Below are positions 43,978 through 53,581 of a DNA stretch of 64,000 bases, one piece after another. This DNA is from Streptomyces rhizosphaerihabitans (GTDB taxonomy: Bacteria; Actinomycetota; Actinomycetes; Streptomycetales; Streptomycetaceae), in assembly GCF_025399795.1 (NCBI RefSeq), contig NZ_JAODTZ010000017.1:62001-126000 (forward strand), given 5' to 3'. Position 1 is the stretch's first letter. Every line of letters starts with the position of its first letter. The notes beneath the pieces were generated by a model, which worked only from the letters and a program-made list of their open reading frames with translations, did no database searches and was not told where the DNA came from. The position numbers and the translations under genes were made by a program.

Positions 43978-44499
43978 GTGGCCGAGACCACCGTTGAGCA
44001 GCCGGTCGAAGAGACTGAGCTCGTCGACATCGAGAGCTACACCACCGAGTCCGAGGTGCCCGTCGAGGGCGAGTACACCTCGGAGTCGCTCGAAGGCCGC
44101 TTCGGCGACCCGCAGCCGGCCGCCGGCCTGGGCCGTCGCAAGAACGCCATCGCCCGCGTCCGGATCGTCCCGGGCACCGGCAAGTGGAAGATCAACGGTC
44201 GCACCCTTGAGGACTACTTCCCCAACAAGGTGCACCAGCAGGAAGTCAACGAGCCCTTCAAGGTGCTCGAGCTCGACAACCGCTACGACGTCGTCGCCCG
44301 CATCTCGGGTGGTGGCGTCTCGGGTCAGGCCGGTGCCCTGCGCCTCGGCGTGGCCCGTGCGCTGAACGAGGCCGACGTGGACAACAACCGCGGCGCCCTC
44401 AAGAAGGCCGGCTTCCTCAAGCGCGACGACCGTGCGGTCGAGCGCAAGAAGGCCGGTCTCAAGAAGGCCCGTAAGGCCCCGCAGTACAGCAAGCGTTAA
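43978..44499 (+). CDS. rpsI: 30S ribosomal protein S9
   Basis: 173 residues from GTG 43978, with an acidic N-terminal extension of about 40 residues. S9's C-terminal tail (KKARKAPQYSKR) contacts P-site tRNA. VRIVPGTGKWKINGRTLEDY is typical. GAGGAGAAT precedes the start. Confidence 0.98.
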   Translation: MAETTVEQPVEETELVDIESYTTESEVPVEGEYTSESLEGRFGDPQPAAGLGRRKNAIARVRIVPGTGKWKINGRTLEDYFPNKVHQQEVNEPFKVLELDNRYDVVARISGGGVSGQAGALRLGVARALNEADVDNNRGALKKAGFLKRDDRAVERKKAGLKKARKAPQYSKR

Positions 44500-44540
44500 T
44501 CTTCGCTGCTTGCTTCTGCGCGTCAGTACGCGTAGCTCCG

Positions 44541-44578
44541 AACGCCCCGGCGGCACACCACAGTGCCGCCGGGGCGTT
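44541..44578 (+). terminator. terminator after rpsI
   Basis: AACGCCCCGGCGGCAC pairs with GTGCCGCCGGGGCGTT around ACCACA; TCGTTTAT follows. Confidence 0.92.
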
Positions 44579-44695
44579 CGTTTATCACATTGGTTGGGCG
44601 TATAACGGCACAAGGTGCTCAAAGGCTCATGTGATCGGATGACCTCCGTATCCTTCGGGGGAAATTCGTACTCTGCAGCTTTCTCAGGAGGACAA

Positions 44696-46054
44696 GTGGG
44701 ACGACTCTTCGGCACGGACGGCGTGCGCGGTGTCGCCAACGCGGATCTGACGGCCGAGCTCGCGCTCGGGCTTTCCGTGGCAGCGGCACACGTACTCGCC
44801 GAGGCGGGCACGTTCGAAGGCCACCGGCCCGTCGCGGTGGTCGGGCGGGATCCGCGCGCGTCCGGGGAGTTCCTGGAGGCTGCGGTGGTCGCCGGCCTCG
44901 CCAGCGCCGGTGTGGACGTCCTGCGTGTCGGTGTGCTGCCCACCCCTGCGGTGGCCCATCTCACCGGCGTACTGGGCGCCGACCTCGGTGTGATGCTCTC
45001 CGCCAGCCACAACGCCATGCCCGACAACGGCATCAAGTTCTTCGCCCGCGGCGGGCACAAGCTCGCCGACGAGCTGGAGGACCGGATCGAGGGCGTCTAC
45101 GAGGAGCACCGCACCGGCGCTCCCTGGGACCGTCCGACCGGTTCCGGCGTCGGCCGGGTGAACTCCTACGACCAGGGCTTCGACCAGTACGTCGCCCACC
45201 TCATGGGTGTTCTCCCGAACCGCCTCGACGGTCTGAAGGTCGTCCTCGACGAGGCGCACGGCGCGGCCGCCCGGGTCTCGCCCGAGGCCTTCGCGCTGGC
45301 CGGTGCCGAGATCATCACGATCGGCGCGGAGCCCGACGGGCTCAACATCAACGACGGTTGCGGCTCCACCCACCTGGAGCTTCTCAAGGCCGCCGTCGTC
45401 GAGCACGGCGCCGACCTCGGCATCGCGCACGACGGCGACGCCGACCGCTGCCTCGCCGTGGACCACACGGGTGACGAGATCGACGGCGACCAGATCCTGG
45501 CCGTTCTCGCGCTGGCGATGCGGGAGCGTTCCGCACTGCGCTCCGACACCGTTGTCGCGACGGTCATGTCCAACCTGGGATTCAAGCTCGCCATGGAGCG
45601 CGAGGGCCTGGCCTTCGTCCAGACGGGGGTCGGCGACCGCTATGTCCTGGAGGAGATGAAGCGGCACGGCTACGCCCTCGGCGGCGAGCAGTCCGGGCAC
45701 GTCATCATCCTCGACCACGCCACCACCGGCGACGGCACGCTGACCGGCCTGCTGCTCGCCGCGCGGGTCGCCCAGACCGGCCGTACGCTCCGGGACCTCG
45801 CCTCGGTCATGGAGCGCCTGCCGCAGGTCCTCATCAACGTGCCCGACGTCGACCGGTCGCGGGTGAACTCCTCTGCCGAGCTGGCCACCGCCGTGGCCGA
45901 CGCCGAGCGTGAACTCGGCACCACCGGACGGGTGCTGCTGCGCCCCTCCGGCACCGAGCCGCTCGTCCGTGTCATGGTCGAGGCCGCCGACATCGACCAC
46001 GCCCGTTCGGTGGCCGCCCGCCTCGCCGACGCGGTGAAGTCGGCGCTCGGCTAG
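44696..46054 (+). CDS. glmM: phosphoglucosamine mutase
   Basis: 452 residues from GTG 44696, with a perfect AGGAGG 4 bases upstream; an upstream ATG at 44615 is out of place. It interconverts glucosamine-6-P and glucosamine-1-P for UDP-GlcNAc. The phosphoserine loop is LSASHNAMPDNGIKFF, the metal loop is DGDADRC, and GGEQSGHVI is the sugar loop. GlmS, two genes on, makes its substrate. Confidence 0.98.
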   Translation: MGRLFGTDGVRGVANADLTAELALGLSVAAAHVLAEAGTFEGHRPVAVVGRDPRASGEFLEAAVVAGLASAGVDVLRVGVLPTPAVAHLTGVLGADLGVMLSASHNAMPDNGIKFFARGGHKLADELEDRIEGVYEEHRTGAPWDRPTGSGVGRVNSYDQGFDQYVAHLMGVLPNRLDGLKVVLDEAHGAAARVSPEAFALAGAEIITIGAEPDGLNINDGCGSTHLELLKAAVVEHGADLGIAHDGDADRCLAVDHTGDEIDGDQILAVLALAMRERSALRSDTVVATVMSNLGFKLAMEREGLAFVQTGVGDRYVLEEMKRHGYALGGEQSGHVIILDHATTGDGTLTGLLLAARVAQTGRTLRDLASVMERLPQVLINVPDVDRSRVNSSAELATAVADAERELGTTGRVLLRPSGTEPLVRVMVEAADIDHARSVAARLADAVKSALG

Positions 46055-46072
46055 GACAGGTCCTGATCTCTC

Positions 46073-46140
46073 CGCCCACAGCCGTGAGGCCCGGCACCCC
46101 TGGAAAGCGCCAGGGGTGCCGGGCCTCACGGTTGTGGGCG
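46073..46140. terminator. large palindrome between convergent glmM and DUF389 gene
   Basis: Arms of 31 bases (46073-46103 and 46110-46140) pair with one G-T exception around AAAGCG. The position between convergent genes fits a bidirectional terminator, despite few T residues. Confidence 0.85.
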
Positions 46141-46162
46141 GCGGGCGCCGCCGGACGGGCTG

Positions 46163-47116
46163 TCACCGGGCGGGGTCCGGCCGGACGACCTGCCGCTTGC
46201 GCTGCATCGCCCAGAACCACTTCTGGGCGAGCAGTGTGAGCGTGCCGGCCACCACGATGCCGAGCAGGTTGAACAGCAGCTGCTTGGTGGATCCCCAGGT
46301 CTGGGCGTAGTCCGTGTAGCTGAGGGCCACGGCGGCGTTCGCGGCGGCCGGGACCGTGGTCACCGAGATCGCGACGCCGATCAGGGCGCCGGACTTGGCG
46401 GAGGTGAGGGACAGCGTTCCGGCGATTCCGGCGAGGAACGCCACCACGAACGACATCCAGTCCGGCTTCCAGATGAACGCCGTGTTCGGCCGGGCCGCCT
46501 CCACCATGGACTTGTCGAACAGCCCGAAGACGTCCATCAGCCAGCTGAAGCCCGCGGTCATGACCATCGCGGCCGCGAAACCGGCGAGCAGTGCCCACAG
46601 GGACCGCCACACCAGGTGCGGGGCCCGCTGCACCAGCGCCGTGCAGATGCCGGCCAGCGGCCCGAACTCCGGGCCCACGGCCATCGCGCCGACGATCAGG
46701 ATCGCGTTGTCGAGCATCACACCGCAGGCCGCCAGCATCGTGGCCACGGTGAGGAACGCGAGATAGGTGACGTTGAGCGTCGACTCCTCATGCGTCGCGT
46801 CCCGCAGCTGCTCCCACAGCACCGCGTCCGCGCCCTCGCCGGGGGCCTCCTCCTCCGCCCGGTCGGCCCGCTCCGACAGCGACAGCTCGATGGTCTCGAC
46901 GGCGATCGACCCGGTCCGGTCGAGCCCCGACTCCCGCAGCGCGCCGATGAGTTCGTCGCCCGCCTCGCGCGCGACGTCGCACATCACGACATCGCCCGCC
47001 GGATCGCGGGCGGCACCCGGGAGCACGACGAGGTGCGTCGTGCCGACCGTCTTCTCGATCAGGCGTACTACGTCCTCGGTGCGGTCGGCAGGAGTGATCA
47101 GGCGCAGGTGCAGCAT
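46163..47116 (-). CDS. DUF389-family membrane protein
   Basis: 317 residues. Residues 1-75 form a small soluble domain; from about 105 on there are five to six hydrophobic spans (LAFLTVATMLAACGVMLDNA, ILIVGAMAVGPEFGPLAGIC). This matches DUF389 (TIGR00341-type) proteins, of unknown function. TAGTCT six bases before the ATG suggests a leaderless transcript. It ends at the glmM palindrome. Confidence 0.88.
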   Translation of the reverse strand: MLHLRLITPADRTEDVVRLIEKTVGTTHLVVLPGAARDPAGDVVMCDVAREAGDELIGALRESGLDRTGSIAVETIELSLSERADRAEEEAPGEGADAVLWEQLRDATHEESTLNVTYLAFLTVATMLAACGVMLDNAILIVGAMAVGPEFGPLAGICTALVQRAPHLVWRSLWALLAGFAAAMVMTAGFSWLMDVFGLFDKSMVEAARPNTAFIWKPDWMSFVVAFLAGIAGTLSLTSAKSGALIGVAISVTTVPAAANAAVALSYTDYAQTWGSTKQLLFNLLGIVVAGTLTLLAQKWFWAMQRKRQVVRPDPAR

Positions 47117-47168
47117 GGCCGCAGACTAGTCGTACGTACGGGACGGCCGTACGGGACGGCCGTCGGGA

Positions 47169-48158
47169 CTACAGTTTCCGCAGGCTCAGGCGCTGCACCT
47201 TGTGGTCCGGGCCCTTGCGTACGACGAGGGTCGCCCGGCCGCGGGTGGGGGCCACGTTCTCCAGCAGGTTCGGCTTGTTGATGGTGCGCCAGGTCGTACG
47301 GGCGTAGTCGAGGGCCTCGTCCTCCGAGACCTGGGTGTACCTGCGGAAGTACGAGTCCGGTTTCTGGAAGGCCGTCGCGCGGAGTTTGCCGAAGCGGTTC
47401 AGGTACCAGCGCTCGATGTCCTCGGGGCGGGCGTCGACGTACACACTGAAGTCGAAGTAGTCCGCCAGGCCGACGCGGGTGCGGCCGTCCTTGCCGGGCA
47501 GCGCAGGCTGCAGCACGTTCAGGCCCTCGACGATGAGGATGTCGGGACGGCGGACCGTGAGCCGCTCGCCGGGCACGATGTCGTAGATCAGGTGCGAGTA
47601 GACGGGTGCCGTCACCTCGTCCTTGCCTGCCTTGATGTCGGCGACGAACCGGGTCAGGGCCCGGCGGTCGTACGACTCGGGGAAGCCCTTGCGGGACATC
47701 AGCCCGCGCGCTTCGAGTTCCTTGGTGGGGAGCAGGAAGCCGTCCGTGGTGACCAGCTCGACGCGGGGGTGCTCGGGCCAGCGGGAGAGCAGGGCCTGGA
47801 GCAGCCTGGCGACGGTGGACTTGCCGACGGCCACGGAACCGGCGACGCCTATGACGAACGGGGTGCCGGACTGCGAGCCCTTCTCACCGAGAAAGGTGTT
47901 CAGCGCGCCCCTGAGCCCGTCCGTGGCGCCGACGTACAGATTCAGCAGTCTGGACAGCGGCAGATAGATGTCCCGCACCTCGTCGAGGTCGATGACATCG
48001 CCCAGGCCGCGCAGCTTCTCGAGCTCCTCGGCGTTCAGCGTGAGCGGCGTCTTCTCGCGCAGCGCGCTCCACTCGGCGCGGGTGAGATCGACGTAGGGAG
48101 TCGCCTCCGGCTTTGACCGGTGGGCGCTCCGCGGCAACGGGGAGACCGGAGAGATCAC
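47169..48158 (-). CDS. coaA: type I pantothenate kinase
   Basis: 329 residues from GTG 48158. It phosphorylates pantothenate, the first step of coenzyme A synthesis. The Walker A is GVAGSVAVGKSTVARLL. DFSVYVDARPEDIERWYLNR and RGRATLVVRKGPDHKVQRL are typical of bacterial CoaA. Upstream TTAACAATGG could be a -10. Confidence 0.97.
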   Translation of the reverse strand: MISPVSPLPRSAHRSKPEATPYVDLTRAEWSALREKTPLTLNAEELEKLRGLGDVIDLDEVRDIYLPLSRLLNLYVGATDGLRGALNTFLGEKGSQSGTPFVIGVAGSVAVGKSTVARLLQALLSRWPEHPRVELVTTDGFLLPTKELEARGLMSRKGFPESYDRRALTRFVADIKAGKDEVTAPVYSHLIYDIVPGERLTVRRPDILIVEGLNVLQPALPGKDGRTRVGLADYFDFSVYVDARPEDIERWYLNRFGKLRATAFQKPDSYFRRYTQVSEDEALDYARTTWRTINKPNLLENVAPTRGRATLVVRKGPDHKVQRLSLRKL

Positions 48159-48365
48159 AGTCCATTGTTAACGGAGTTTGAACAAGGTGGTAGGTGGGGT
48201 GCGTCACGCGCCGCTCTCCGCGGTTGCTGCACCCCGCCGGCGCGACCCACCGCCCGGCGTGTGACGGAGCGGTGCGGGTGGCCGCGTCCCGGTGACAGGG
48301 ACGCGGCCATCCGCTCACGTCACCGAGGTCCGGGCCGGCCGCGGGCCGGTGGCCTCAGGGCCGGT

Positions 48366-48743
48366 CTACTCGTTGAACCACTCGGAGAACTTGCAGGCCT
48401 CACCGCCTTGCCAACAGACCTCCATCTGGTAACTGGCGAGCTGGCCGATGTTGTAGCCCTTCTTGTCGCAGCCGTTGTCGCCACCGTCGTCGAGGGACAT
48501 CGCCACCGACGTCAGCCCGCTGGCGTTCCGGACCCACAGGATTCCCGTCACGCCATGGCCGTCGGCCTTGGTGTCACAGACCTGGAATACGTCGCCGTCA
48601 TCGATGAACTTCATGTAGCCGCGGCCATTGGCGAGGTTGATCTGCTTGTTGCTGGTGGCCTGGGCCGGAGACGACAGGGCGACCATCAGGCCGGCGGTTG
48701 CCGCGCCGATCATGGCCATGCGGCTGAACTTGGACTTGGTCAC
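48366..48743 (-). CDS. small secreted protein with four cysteines
   Basis: 125 residues from GTG 48743, preceded by AGAGGAATAA. Residues 1-30 are a Sec signal peptide (MAMIGAATAGLMVALSSPAQ, cleavage near PAQA-TS). The mature 95 residues hold four Cys (VCDTK, GCDKK, VCWQGGEAC), which could form two disulfides. No family recognised. It stands alone, about 208 bases from coaA. Confidence 0.8.
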   Translation of the reverse strand: MTKSKFSRMAMIGAATAGLMVALSSPAQATSNKQINLANGRGYMKFIDDGDVFQVCDTKADGHGVTGILWVRNASGLTSVAMSLDDGGDNGCDKKGYNIGQLASYQMEVCWQGGEACKFSEWFNE

Positions 48744-48997
48744 TGTTATTCCTCTCTTCGCGGGGCATGGGAAAGCCCCGAATGTGACGGGAGAAACACG
48801 CCCTTGCGGGAAAGAATTCAGCGATCGCCGCCATGGCATTTCGCCTCGTTCATATGCGCCCGCGTCAATGTCGCGCCAGTTCCACCGGATGCCGTTTCAA
48901 GCTGAAGGCACCGGCATGGGAACTCGCGTGCTTCGAGGTGATGGCCTGGCCGAGAGGGCGATCGCCTTGGCGTGCCGGTCGATCGGCGGAGAATTTC

Positions 48998-49186
48998 CTA
49001 ATTCGCCCACGACGGTGCGCCGTGGCCGAGCCCGTCGGCCCGCACCGCGATCCCTGCAAGGGAGTCGTGATCGGAGAACTCATGGGGGTTCAGGCGGCTT
49101 TGAAAGCGAGAGACCTGGCTGTGCCGACCGTCCGAACGCCGCAAAAGGGCAGGCGTGAGATATACGGCGTGCAGGTGCTGAGACAT
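48998..49186 (-). CDS. possible small protein (62 residues)
   Basis: From ATG 49186, preceded by GGGGAGGGATC, 62 codons to TAG at 48998 (MSQHLHAVYLTPALLRRSDG...). No recognisable family. VYLTPALL has a Y-x2-P-x-L pattern that recalls lasso-peptide leaders, but no maturation genes are near. It could be a genuine small gene or chance. The other 690 bases between 48744 and 49433 show nothing more convincing. Confidence 0.3.
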   Translation of the reverse strand: MSQHLHAVYLTPALLRRSDGRHSQVSRFQSRLNPHEFSDHDSLAGIAVRADGLGHGAPSWAN

Positions 49187-49421
49187 GAAAGATCCCTCCC
49201 CGTAGCGACATTGATCCCCCGGTCGCCGACCGGTCTGCGCGAGAGCGGATCTGGTCATGATCCGTTCAGCGCCGTGTCAGGTTATGCACGCGTGTTCTAT
49301 TCGTCAAGAGGTATTCGGAGTTACCGCCAGGCGTCCGTCGGATGTCCGCTGCGCGTTTGTGTCAAGGGTGGAATTTCCGATTCCGGGCACGCTGCGGCCC
49401 TTTCCGGCGGGCGGTGGCGCT

Positions 49422-49427
49422 TAGGCT
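49422..49427 (+). promoter_or_regulatory. -10 hexamer for a leaderless glmS transcript
   Basis: TAGGCT ends six bases before ATG 49434, and there is no Shine-Dalgarno sequence. This fits leaderless initiation. Confidence 0.5.
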
Positions 49428-49433
49428 CCGAGC

Positions 49434-51281
49434 ATGTGTGGAATCGTGGGATACGTGGGGCCGCAGTCGGCGCTCGATGTCGTGATGGCCGGATTGAAGC
49501 GGCTGGAATACAGGGGTTATGACTCGGCGGGCGTCGCCGTGCCGGCGGACGGCGGGCTGGCCGCGGCCAAGCGGGCCGGGAAGCTGGCCAACCTGGAGAA
49601 GGAACTGGCCGAGCGGCCGTTGCCGAACGGTGCGACGGGCATCGGGCACACCCGCTGGGCCACGCACGGCGGGCCGACGGACGCCAACGCCCATCCGCAT
49701 CTCGACAACGCGGGGCGCGTCGCCGTCGTGCACAACGGGATCATCGAGAACTTCGCCGCCCTGCGGGCCGAGCTGGCGGAACGCGGCCACGAGCTGACCT
49801 CCGAGACCGACACCGAGGTGGTCGCCCACCTGCTCGCCGAGGAGTTCTCCTCCTGCGCGGACCTGGCGGAGGCGATGCGGCTGGTGTGCCGACGCCTGGA
49901 GGGTGCGTTCACGCTGGTCGCCGTGCACGCGGACGAGCCGGATGTGGTGGTCGGGGCGCGTCGGAACTCGCCGCTCGTCGTCGGCGTCGGCGAGGGCGAG
50001 GCCTTTCTCGCCTCGGACGTCGCCGCGTTCATCGCCCACACCCGCTCCGCGATCGAACTGGGGCAGGACCAGGTGGTCGAACTGCGCCGCGACGGCGTGA
50101 CCGTCACCGGGTTCGACGGCAGCCCCGCCGAGGTCCGCTCGTACCACGTCGACTGGGACGCGTCGGCGGCGGAGAAGGGCGGCTACGACTACTTCATGCT
50201 CAAGGAGATCGCCGAGCAGCCCAAGGCGGTCGCCGACACCCTGCTGGGACGGATCGACGCGGCGGGCTCGCTGTCGCTCGACGAGGTGCGCATCCCGGTC
50301 CAGGTGCTGCGGGAGGTCGACAAGGTCGTCATCGTCGCCTGCGGAACCGCCTTCCACGCAGGGCTGATCGCCAAGTACGCCATCGAGCACTGGACGCGCA
50401 TCCCGTGCGAGGTGGAGCTGGCCAGCGAGTTCCGCTACCGGGACCCGATCCTGGACCGCCGTACGCTCGTCATCGCGATCTCGCAGTCCGGCGAGACGAT
50501 GGACACGCTGATGGCGCTGCGGCACGCCCGCGAGCAGGGCGCCAGGGTGCTGGCGATCTGCAACACCAACGGCTCGACGATCCCGCGCGAGTCCGACGCG
50601 GTGCTGTACACGCACGCCGGCCCCGAGGTCGCCGTCGCCTCCACCAAGGCGTTCCTGACCCAGCTCGTGGCCTGCTATCTGGTGGCGCTGTACCTGGGCC
50701 AGGTGCGCGGCACCAAGTGGGGCGACGAGATCCAGGCCGTGATCCGGGAGCTGTCACGCATCTCCCGCGAGGTCGAGCGGGTCCTGGAGACCATGGAGCC
50801 GGTACGGGAGCTCGCGCGCTCCCTCGCCCACAAGGACACCGTGCTGTTCCTCGGGCGGCACGTGGGCTATCCGGTCGCGCTCGAAGGCGCCCTGAAGCTC
50901 AAGGAATTGGCGTACATGCACGCCGAGGGCTTCGCGGCGGGCGAGCTGAAGCACGGCCCGATCGCGCTGATCGAGGAGGACATGCCGGTGGTCGTCGTGG
51001 CCCCCTCGCCGCGCGGGCGCTCGGTCCTGCACGACAAGATCGTCTCCAACATCCAGGAGATCAGGGCCCGGGGCGCCCGCACGATCGTCATCGCGGAGGA
51101 GGGCGACGAGGCGGTCGTACCGTACGCCGACCACCTCATCCGCATCCCCGCCACACCCACCCTCCTCCAGCCGCTGGTTTCCACCGTCCCCCTGCAGGTG
51201 TTCGCCTGCGAACTGGCGACGGCCCGGGGCAACGAGGTGGACCAGCCGCGCAACCTGGCGAAGTCGGTGACGGTGGAGTGA
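49434..51281 (+). CDS. glmS: glutamine-fructose-6-phosphate aminotransferase (isomerising)
   Basis: 615 residues from ATG 49434. It makes glucosamine-6-phosphate from fructose-6-P and Gln. The glutaminase nucleophile is Cys2 (MCGIVGYVG). Two SIS sugar-isomerase domains follow (ACGTAFHAGLIAKYAIEHW; SQSGETMDTLMALRHAREQG), ending in QPRNLAKSVTVE. No Shine-Dalgarno; leaderless start likely. With glmM it feeds peptidoglycan precursors. Confidence 0.98.
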   Translation: MCGIVGYVGPQSALDVVMAGLKRLEYRGYDSAGVAVPADGGLAAAKRAGKLANLEKELAERPLPNGATGIGHTRWATHGGPTDANAHPHLDNAGRVAVVHNGIIENFAALRAELAERGHELTSETDTEVVAHLLAEEFSSCADLAEAMRLVCRRLEGAFTLVAVHADEPDVVVGARRNSPLVVGVGEGEAFLASDVAAFIAHTRSAIELGQDQVVELRRDGVTVTGFDGSPAEVRSYHVDWDASAAEKGGYDYFMLKEIAEQPKAVADTLLGRIDAAGSLSLDEVRIPVQVLREVDKVVIVACGTAFHAGLIAKYAIEHWTRIPCEVELASEFRYRDPILDRRTLVIAISQSGETMDTLMALRHAREQGARVLAICNTNGSTIPRESDAVLYTHAGPEVAVASTKAFLTQLVACYLVALYLGQVRGTKWGDEIQAVIRELSRISREVERVLETMEPVRELARSLAHKDTVLFLGRHVGYPVALEGALKLKELAYMHAEGFAAGELKHGPIALIEEDMPVVVVAPSPRGRSVLHDKIVSNIQEIRARGARTIVIAEEGDEAVVPYADHLIRIPATPTLLQPLVSTVPLQVFACELATARGNEVDQPRNLAKSVTVE

Positions 51282-51333
51282 GCGGCGCCGCAGCGTGAGT
51301 CCGTGCCGCGGCCCCGCCCTCTAGGGTGCGGAC

Positions 51334-51705
51334 ATGAGCATCATCGGGGTCGGTATCGACGTGGCCGAGATCGACCGGTTCCGGGCGTCGTTGGAGCGGA
51401 CGCCCGGGCTGGCCGAACGCCTTTTCGTGGAGCGTGAGTTGCTGCTGCCCAGCGGCGACCGGCGGGGCATCGCCTCGCTCGCGGCCCGGTTCGCGGCGAA
51501 GGAGGCGCTCGCCAAGGCGCTGGGCGCCCCGGCGGGACTGCACTGGACGGACGCCGAGGTCTTCGTCGAGGACAGCGGCCAGCCGCGGCTGCGTGTCAAG
51601 GGCACGGTGGCGGCCCGGGCGGCCGAACTGGGCGTGCGCTCCTGGCATGTGTCGCTCAGTCACGACGCGGGAGTGGCTTCGGCGGTGGTGGTGGCGGAGG
51701 GGTAG
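51334..51705 (+). CDS. acpS: holo-[acyl-carrier-protein] synthase
   Basis: 123 residues from ATG 51334. AcpS transfers phosphopantetheine from CoA to carrier proteins. GVGIDVAEIDRF holds the metal Asp, and ARFAAKEALAKALG the Glu and Lys. TAGGGT ends six bases before the ATG, so a leaderless transcript is likely. It lies 52 bases after glmS. Confidence 0.96.
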   Translation: MSIIGVGIDVAEIDRFRASLERTPGLAERLFVERELLLPSGDRRGIASLAARFAAKEALAKALGAPAGLHWTDAEVFVEDSGQPRLRVKGTVAARAAELGVRSWHVSLSHDAGVASAVVVAEG

Positions 51706-52150
51706 CCGGGCGGCCCGGCGACCGGGAGGCCTCGCTCCGGCCGGGCGGGGGCGATCCGGCGACCGGGAGGCCCCCGCTGCGGCCGGACCGGTCGTGGGCG
51801 GGGCGGTACAGCAGCCGCGAGAGCTTGCCCGGTACCTGGAACACGGGCATCACCCGGTCCGCGGCCGACGCGGCCGTTCGGGCCGGTGGCGAGGCCGGCG
51901 GCGAGGGTGGTCCGGTGGTCCGGGAGGGCGCGGCAGGGTCCGGCAGGCGCACTGGAGTCCGGGCATCACGAGGGCCCCGGCCCATGGCCCGGGGCCCGAC
52001 GCGGCCGTCCGGCTGCGCGCCGGGACCGAGGTCGCCGACGAGGGGGCCGGTTCGGCGGTCCCGCTCCACCGGCCCCGGCCCGGGCGCGGCCGGCCGGGAG
52101 GTGTTCTGGACGGGGCGCACGGCGCGTGCCGGTGCGGGAGACTCGGCAGC
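51706..52150 (+). other. acpS-nnr intergenic region without a gene
   Basis: No open frame with good start and codon pattern. It is very GC-rich, with a short direct repeat (CGGCGACCGGGAGGCC, two copies near 51716 and 51759). GAGACT lies 7 bases before the nnr ATG. Confidence 0.6.
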
Positions 52151-53581
52151 ATGCGTACTGCGTACAGCGTGGAGACCGTGAGGGCCGCCGAGCGGGAGTT
52201 GATGGCGCGGCTCCCCGAGGGGGCGTTGATGCAGCGGGCGGCCGCCGGGCTCGCCGCCGCCTGCGCCGACCTGCTGGGCCGGGTGTACGGCCGCCGGGTG
52301 GTGCTGCTGGTCGGCAGCGGGGACAACGGCGGCGACGCCCTGTACGCGGGGGCGCGCCTCGCCCGGCGCGGCGCCGGCGTCACCGCGGTGCTGCTCGCCC
52401 CCGAACGGACCCACCCGGGAGGACTGGCGGCGCTGCTGCGCGCCGGCGGCACCTCGGCCGCGCCCGGCGCCGCCGAACCGCTCGTGCGGCGGGCCGATCT
52501 AGTCGTCGACGGCATCGTCGGGATCGGCGGCAAGGGCGGCCTGCGGCCGGATGCCGCGCGGCTCGCCGAACTCGCGCACGCCTCCCCTGCCGCCGTCGTC
52601 GCCGTCGACCTTCCGAGCGGGGTCGAGGCGGACACCGGAGAGGTGCTCGGCGCGGCCGTCCGCGCCGACCTCACCGTCACCTTCGGCACCCACAAACCGG
52701 GGCTGCTCATCGACCCGGCACGCGGGTACGCCGGTTCCGTACGCCTCGTCGACATCGGGCTCGACCTGCCGGACCCGGCCGATCTGGAGGCGCTCCAGCA
52801 CGCCGACGTCGCGGCCCGGCTGCCCCGGCCGGGTGCGGAGAGCGACAAGTACCGGCGCGGAGTCGTGGGGATCGCCGCCGGGTCCGCCCGCTACCCCGGA
52901 GCCGCGGTGCTCGCCGTGTCAGGGGCGCTGCGGGGCGGGGCCGGGGCCGTCCGGTACGTCGGGCCCGCCGCGGACGCCGTCATCGCACGTTTTCCCGAGA
53001 CGCTGGTGTCCGACAAGGGGCCGTCCAAGGCAGGTCGGGTACAGGCCTGGGTCGTGGGCCCCGGAGCCGGCGACGACGCCTCGGCGGTCGCCGAGGTGCT
53101 CGACGCGGACGTGCCGGTGCTCGTGGACGCGGACGGGCTGCGGCTCGCCGGGCGGGGGGCCGTGCGGGCCCGCAGCGCGCCGACGCTGATGACCCCGCAC
53201 GCCGGGGAGGCCGCCGCGCTGCTCGGGGTCGCCCGGGAGGCGGTGGAGGCGGCCCGGCTCGCTTCCGTACGGGAGCTCGCGGGGCTGTACGGGGCGACCG
53301 TGCTGCTCAAGGGGGCGACGACGCTGGTCGCCGATCCGACCGGCGGGGCGGTGCGCGTCAACGCCACGGGGACGGCGTGGCTGGCCACCGCGGGGAGCGG
53401 GGACGTGCTGTCGGGGCTGGCGGGGTCGCTGCTGGCGGCGGGGCTCTCCGCGCTCGACGCGGGAAGCGTCGCCGCGTATCTGCACGGGCTCGCCGGGCGC
53501 TTCGCGGCGGACGGCGCGCCCGCCGGCGCGCACGACGTGGCCGCAGCCATCCCGGAAGCCTGGCGCGACACACTCGACTGA
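52151..53581 (+). CDS. nnr: bifunctional NAD(P)H-hydrate epimerase/dehydratase
   Basis: 476 residues. The N-terminal YjeF_N epimerase (residues 1-205) has VGSGDNGGDALYAGARLARR and AVDLPSGVEADTG. The C-terminal ADP-dependent dehydratase has TPHAGEAAALLG, LLKGATTLVADPTGG and ATAGSGDVLSGLAGSLLAAG. It repairs hydrated NAD(P)H. The start at ATG 52151 fits the first epimerase helix. Confidence 0.97.
   Translation: MRTAYSVETVRAAERELMARLPEGALMQRAAAGLAAACADLLGRVYGRRVVLLVGSGDNGGDALYAGARLARRGAGVTAVLLAPERTHPGGLAALLRAGGTSAAPGAAEPLVRRADLVVDGIVGIGGKGGLRPDAARLAELAHASPAAVVAVDLPSGVEADTGEVLGAAVRADLTVTFGTHKPGLLIDPARGYAGSVRLVDIGLDLPDPADLEALQHADVAARLPRPGAESDKYRRGVVGIAAGSARYPGAAVLAVSGALRGGAGAVRYVGPAADAVIARFPETLVSDKGPSKAGRVQAWVVGPGAGDDASAVAEVLDADVPVLVDADGLRLAGRGAVRARSAPTLMTPHAGEAAALLGVAREAVEAARLASVRELAGLYGATVLLKGATTLVADPTGGAVRVNATGTAWLATAGSGDVLSGLAGSLLAAGLSALDAGSVAAYLHGLAGRFAADGAPAGAHDVAAAIPEAWRDTLD

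Noticed and set aside
49115..49186. Lasso-peptide precursor
   Set aside because: Only the Y-x2-P-x-L pattern fits; the Gly spacing is wrong and no B or C protein gene is present.
51850..52848. Minus-strand and alternate-frame coding in the acpS-nnr region
   Set aside because: Compositional shadows of nnr; no start site or family features.
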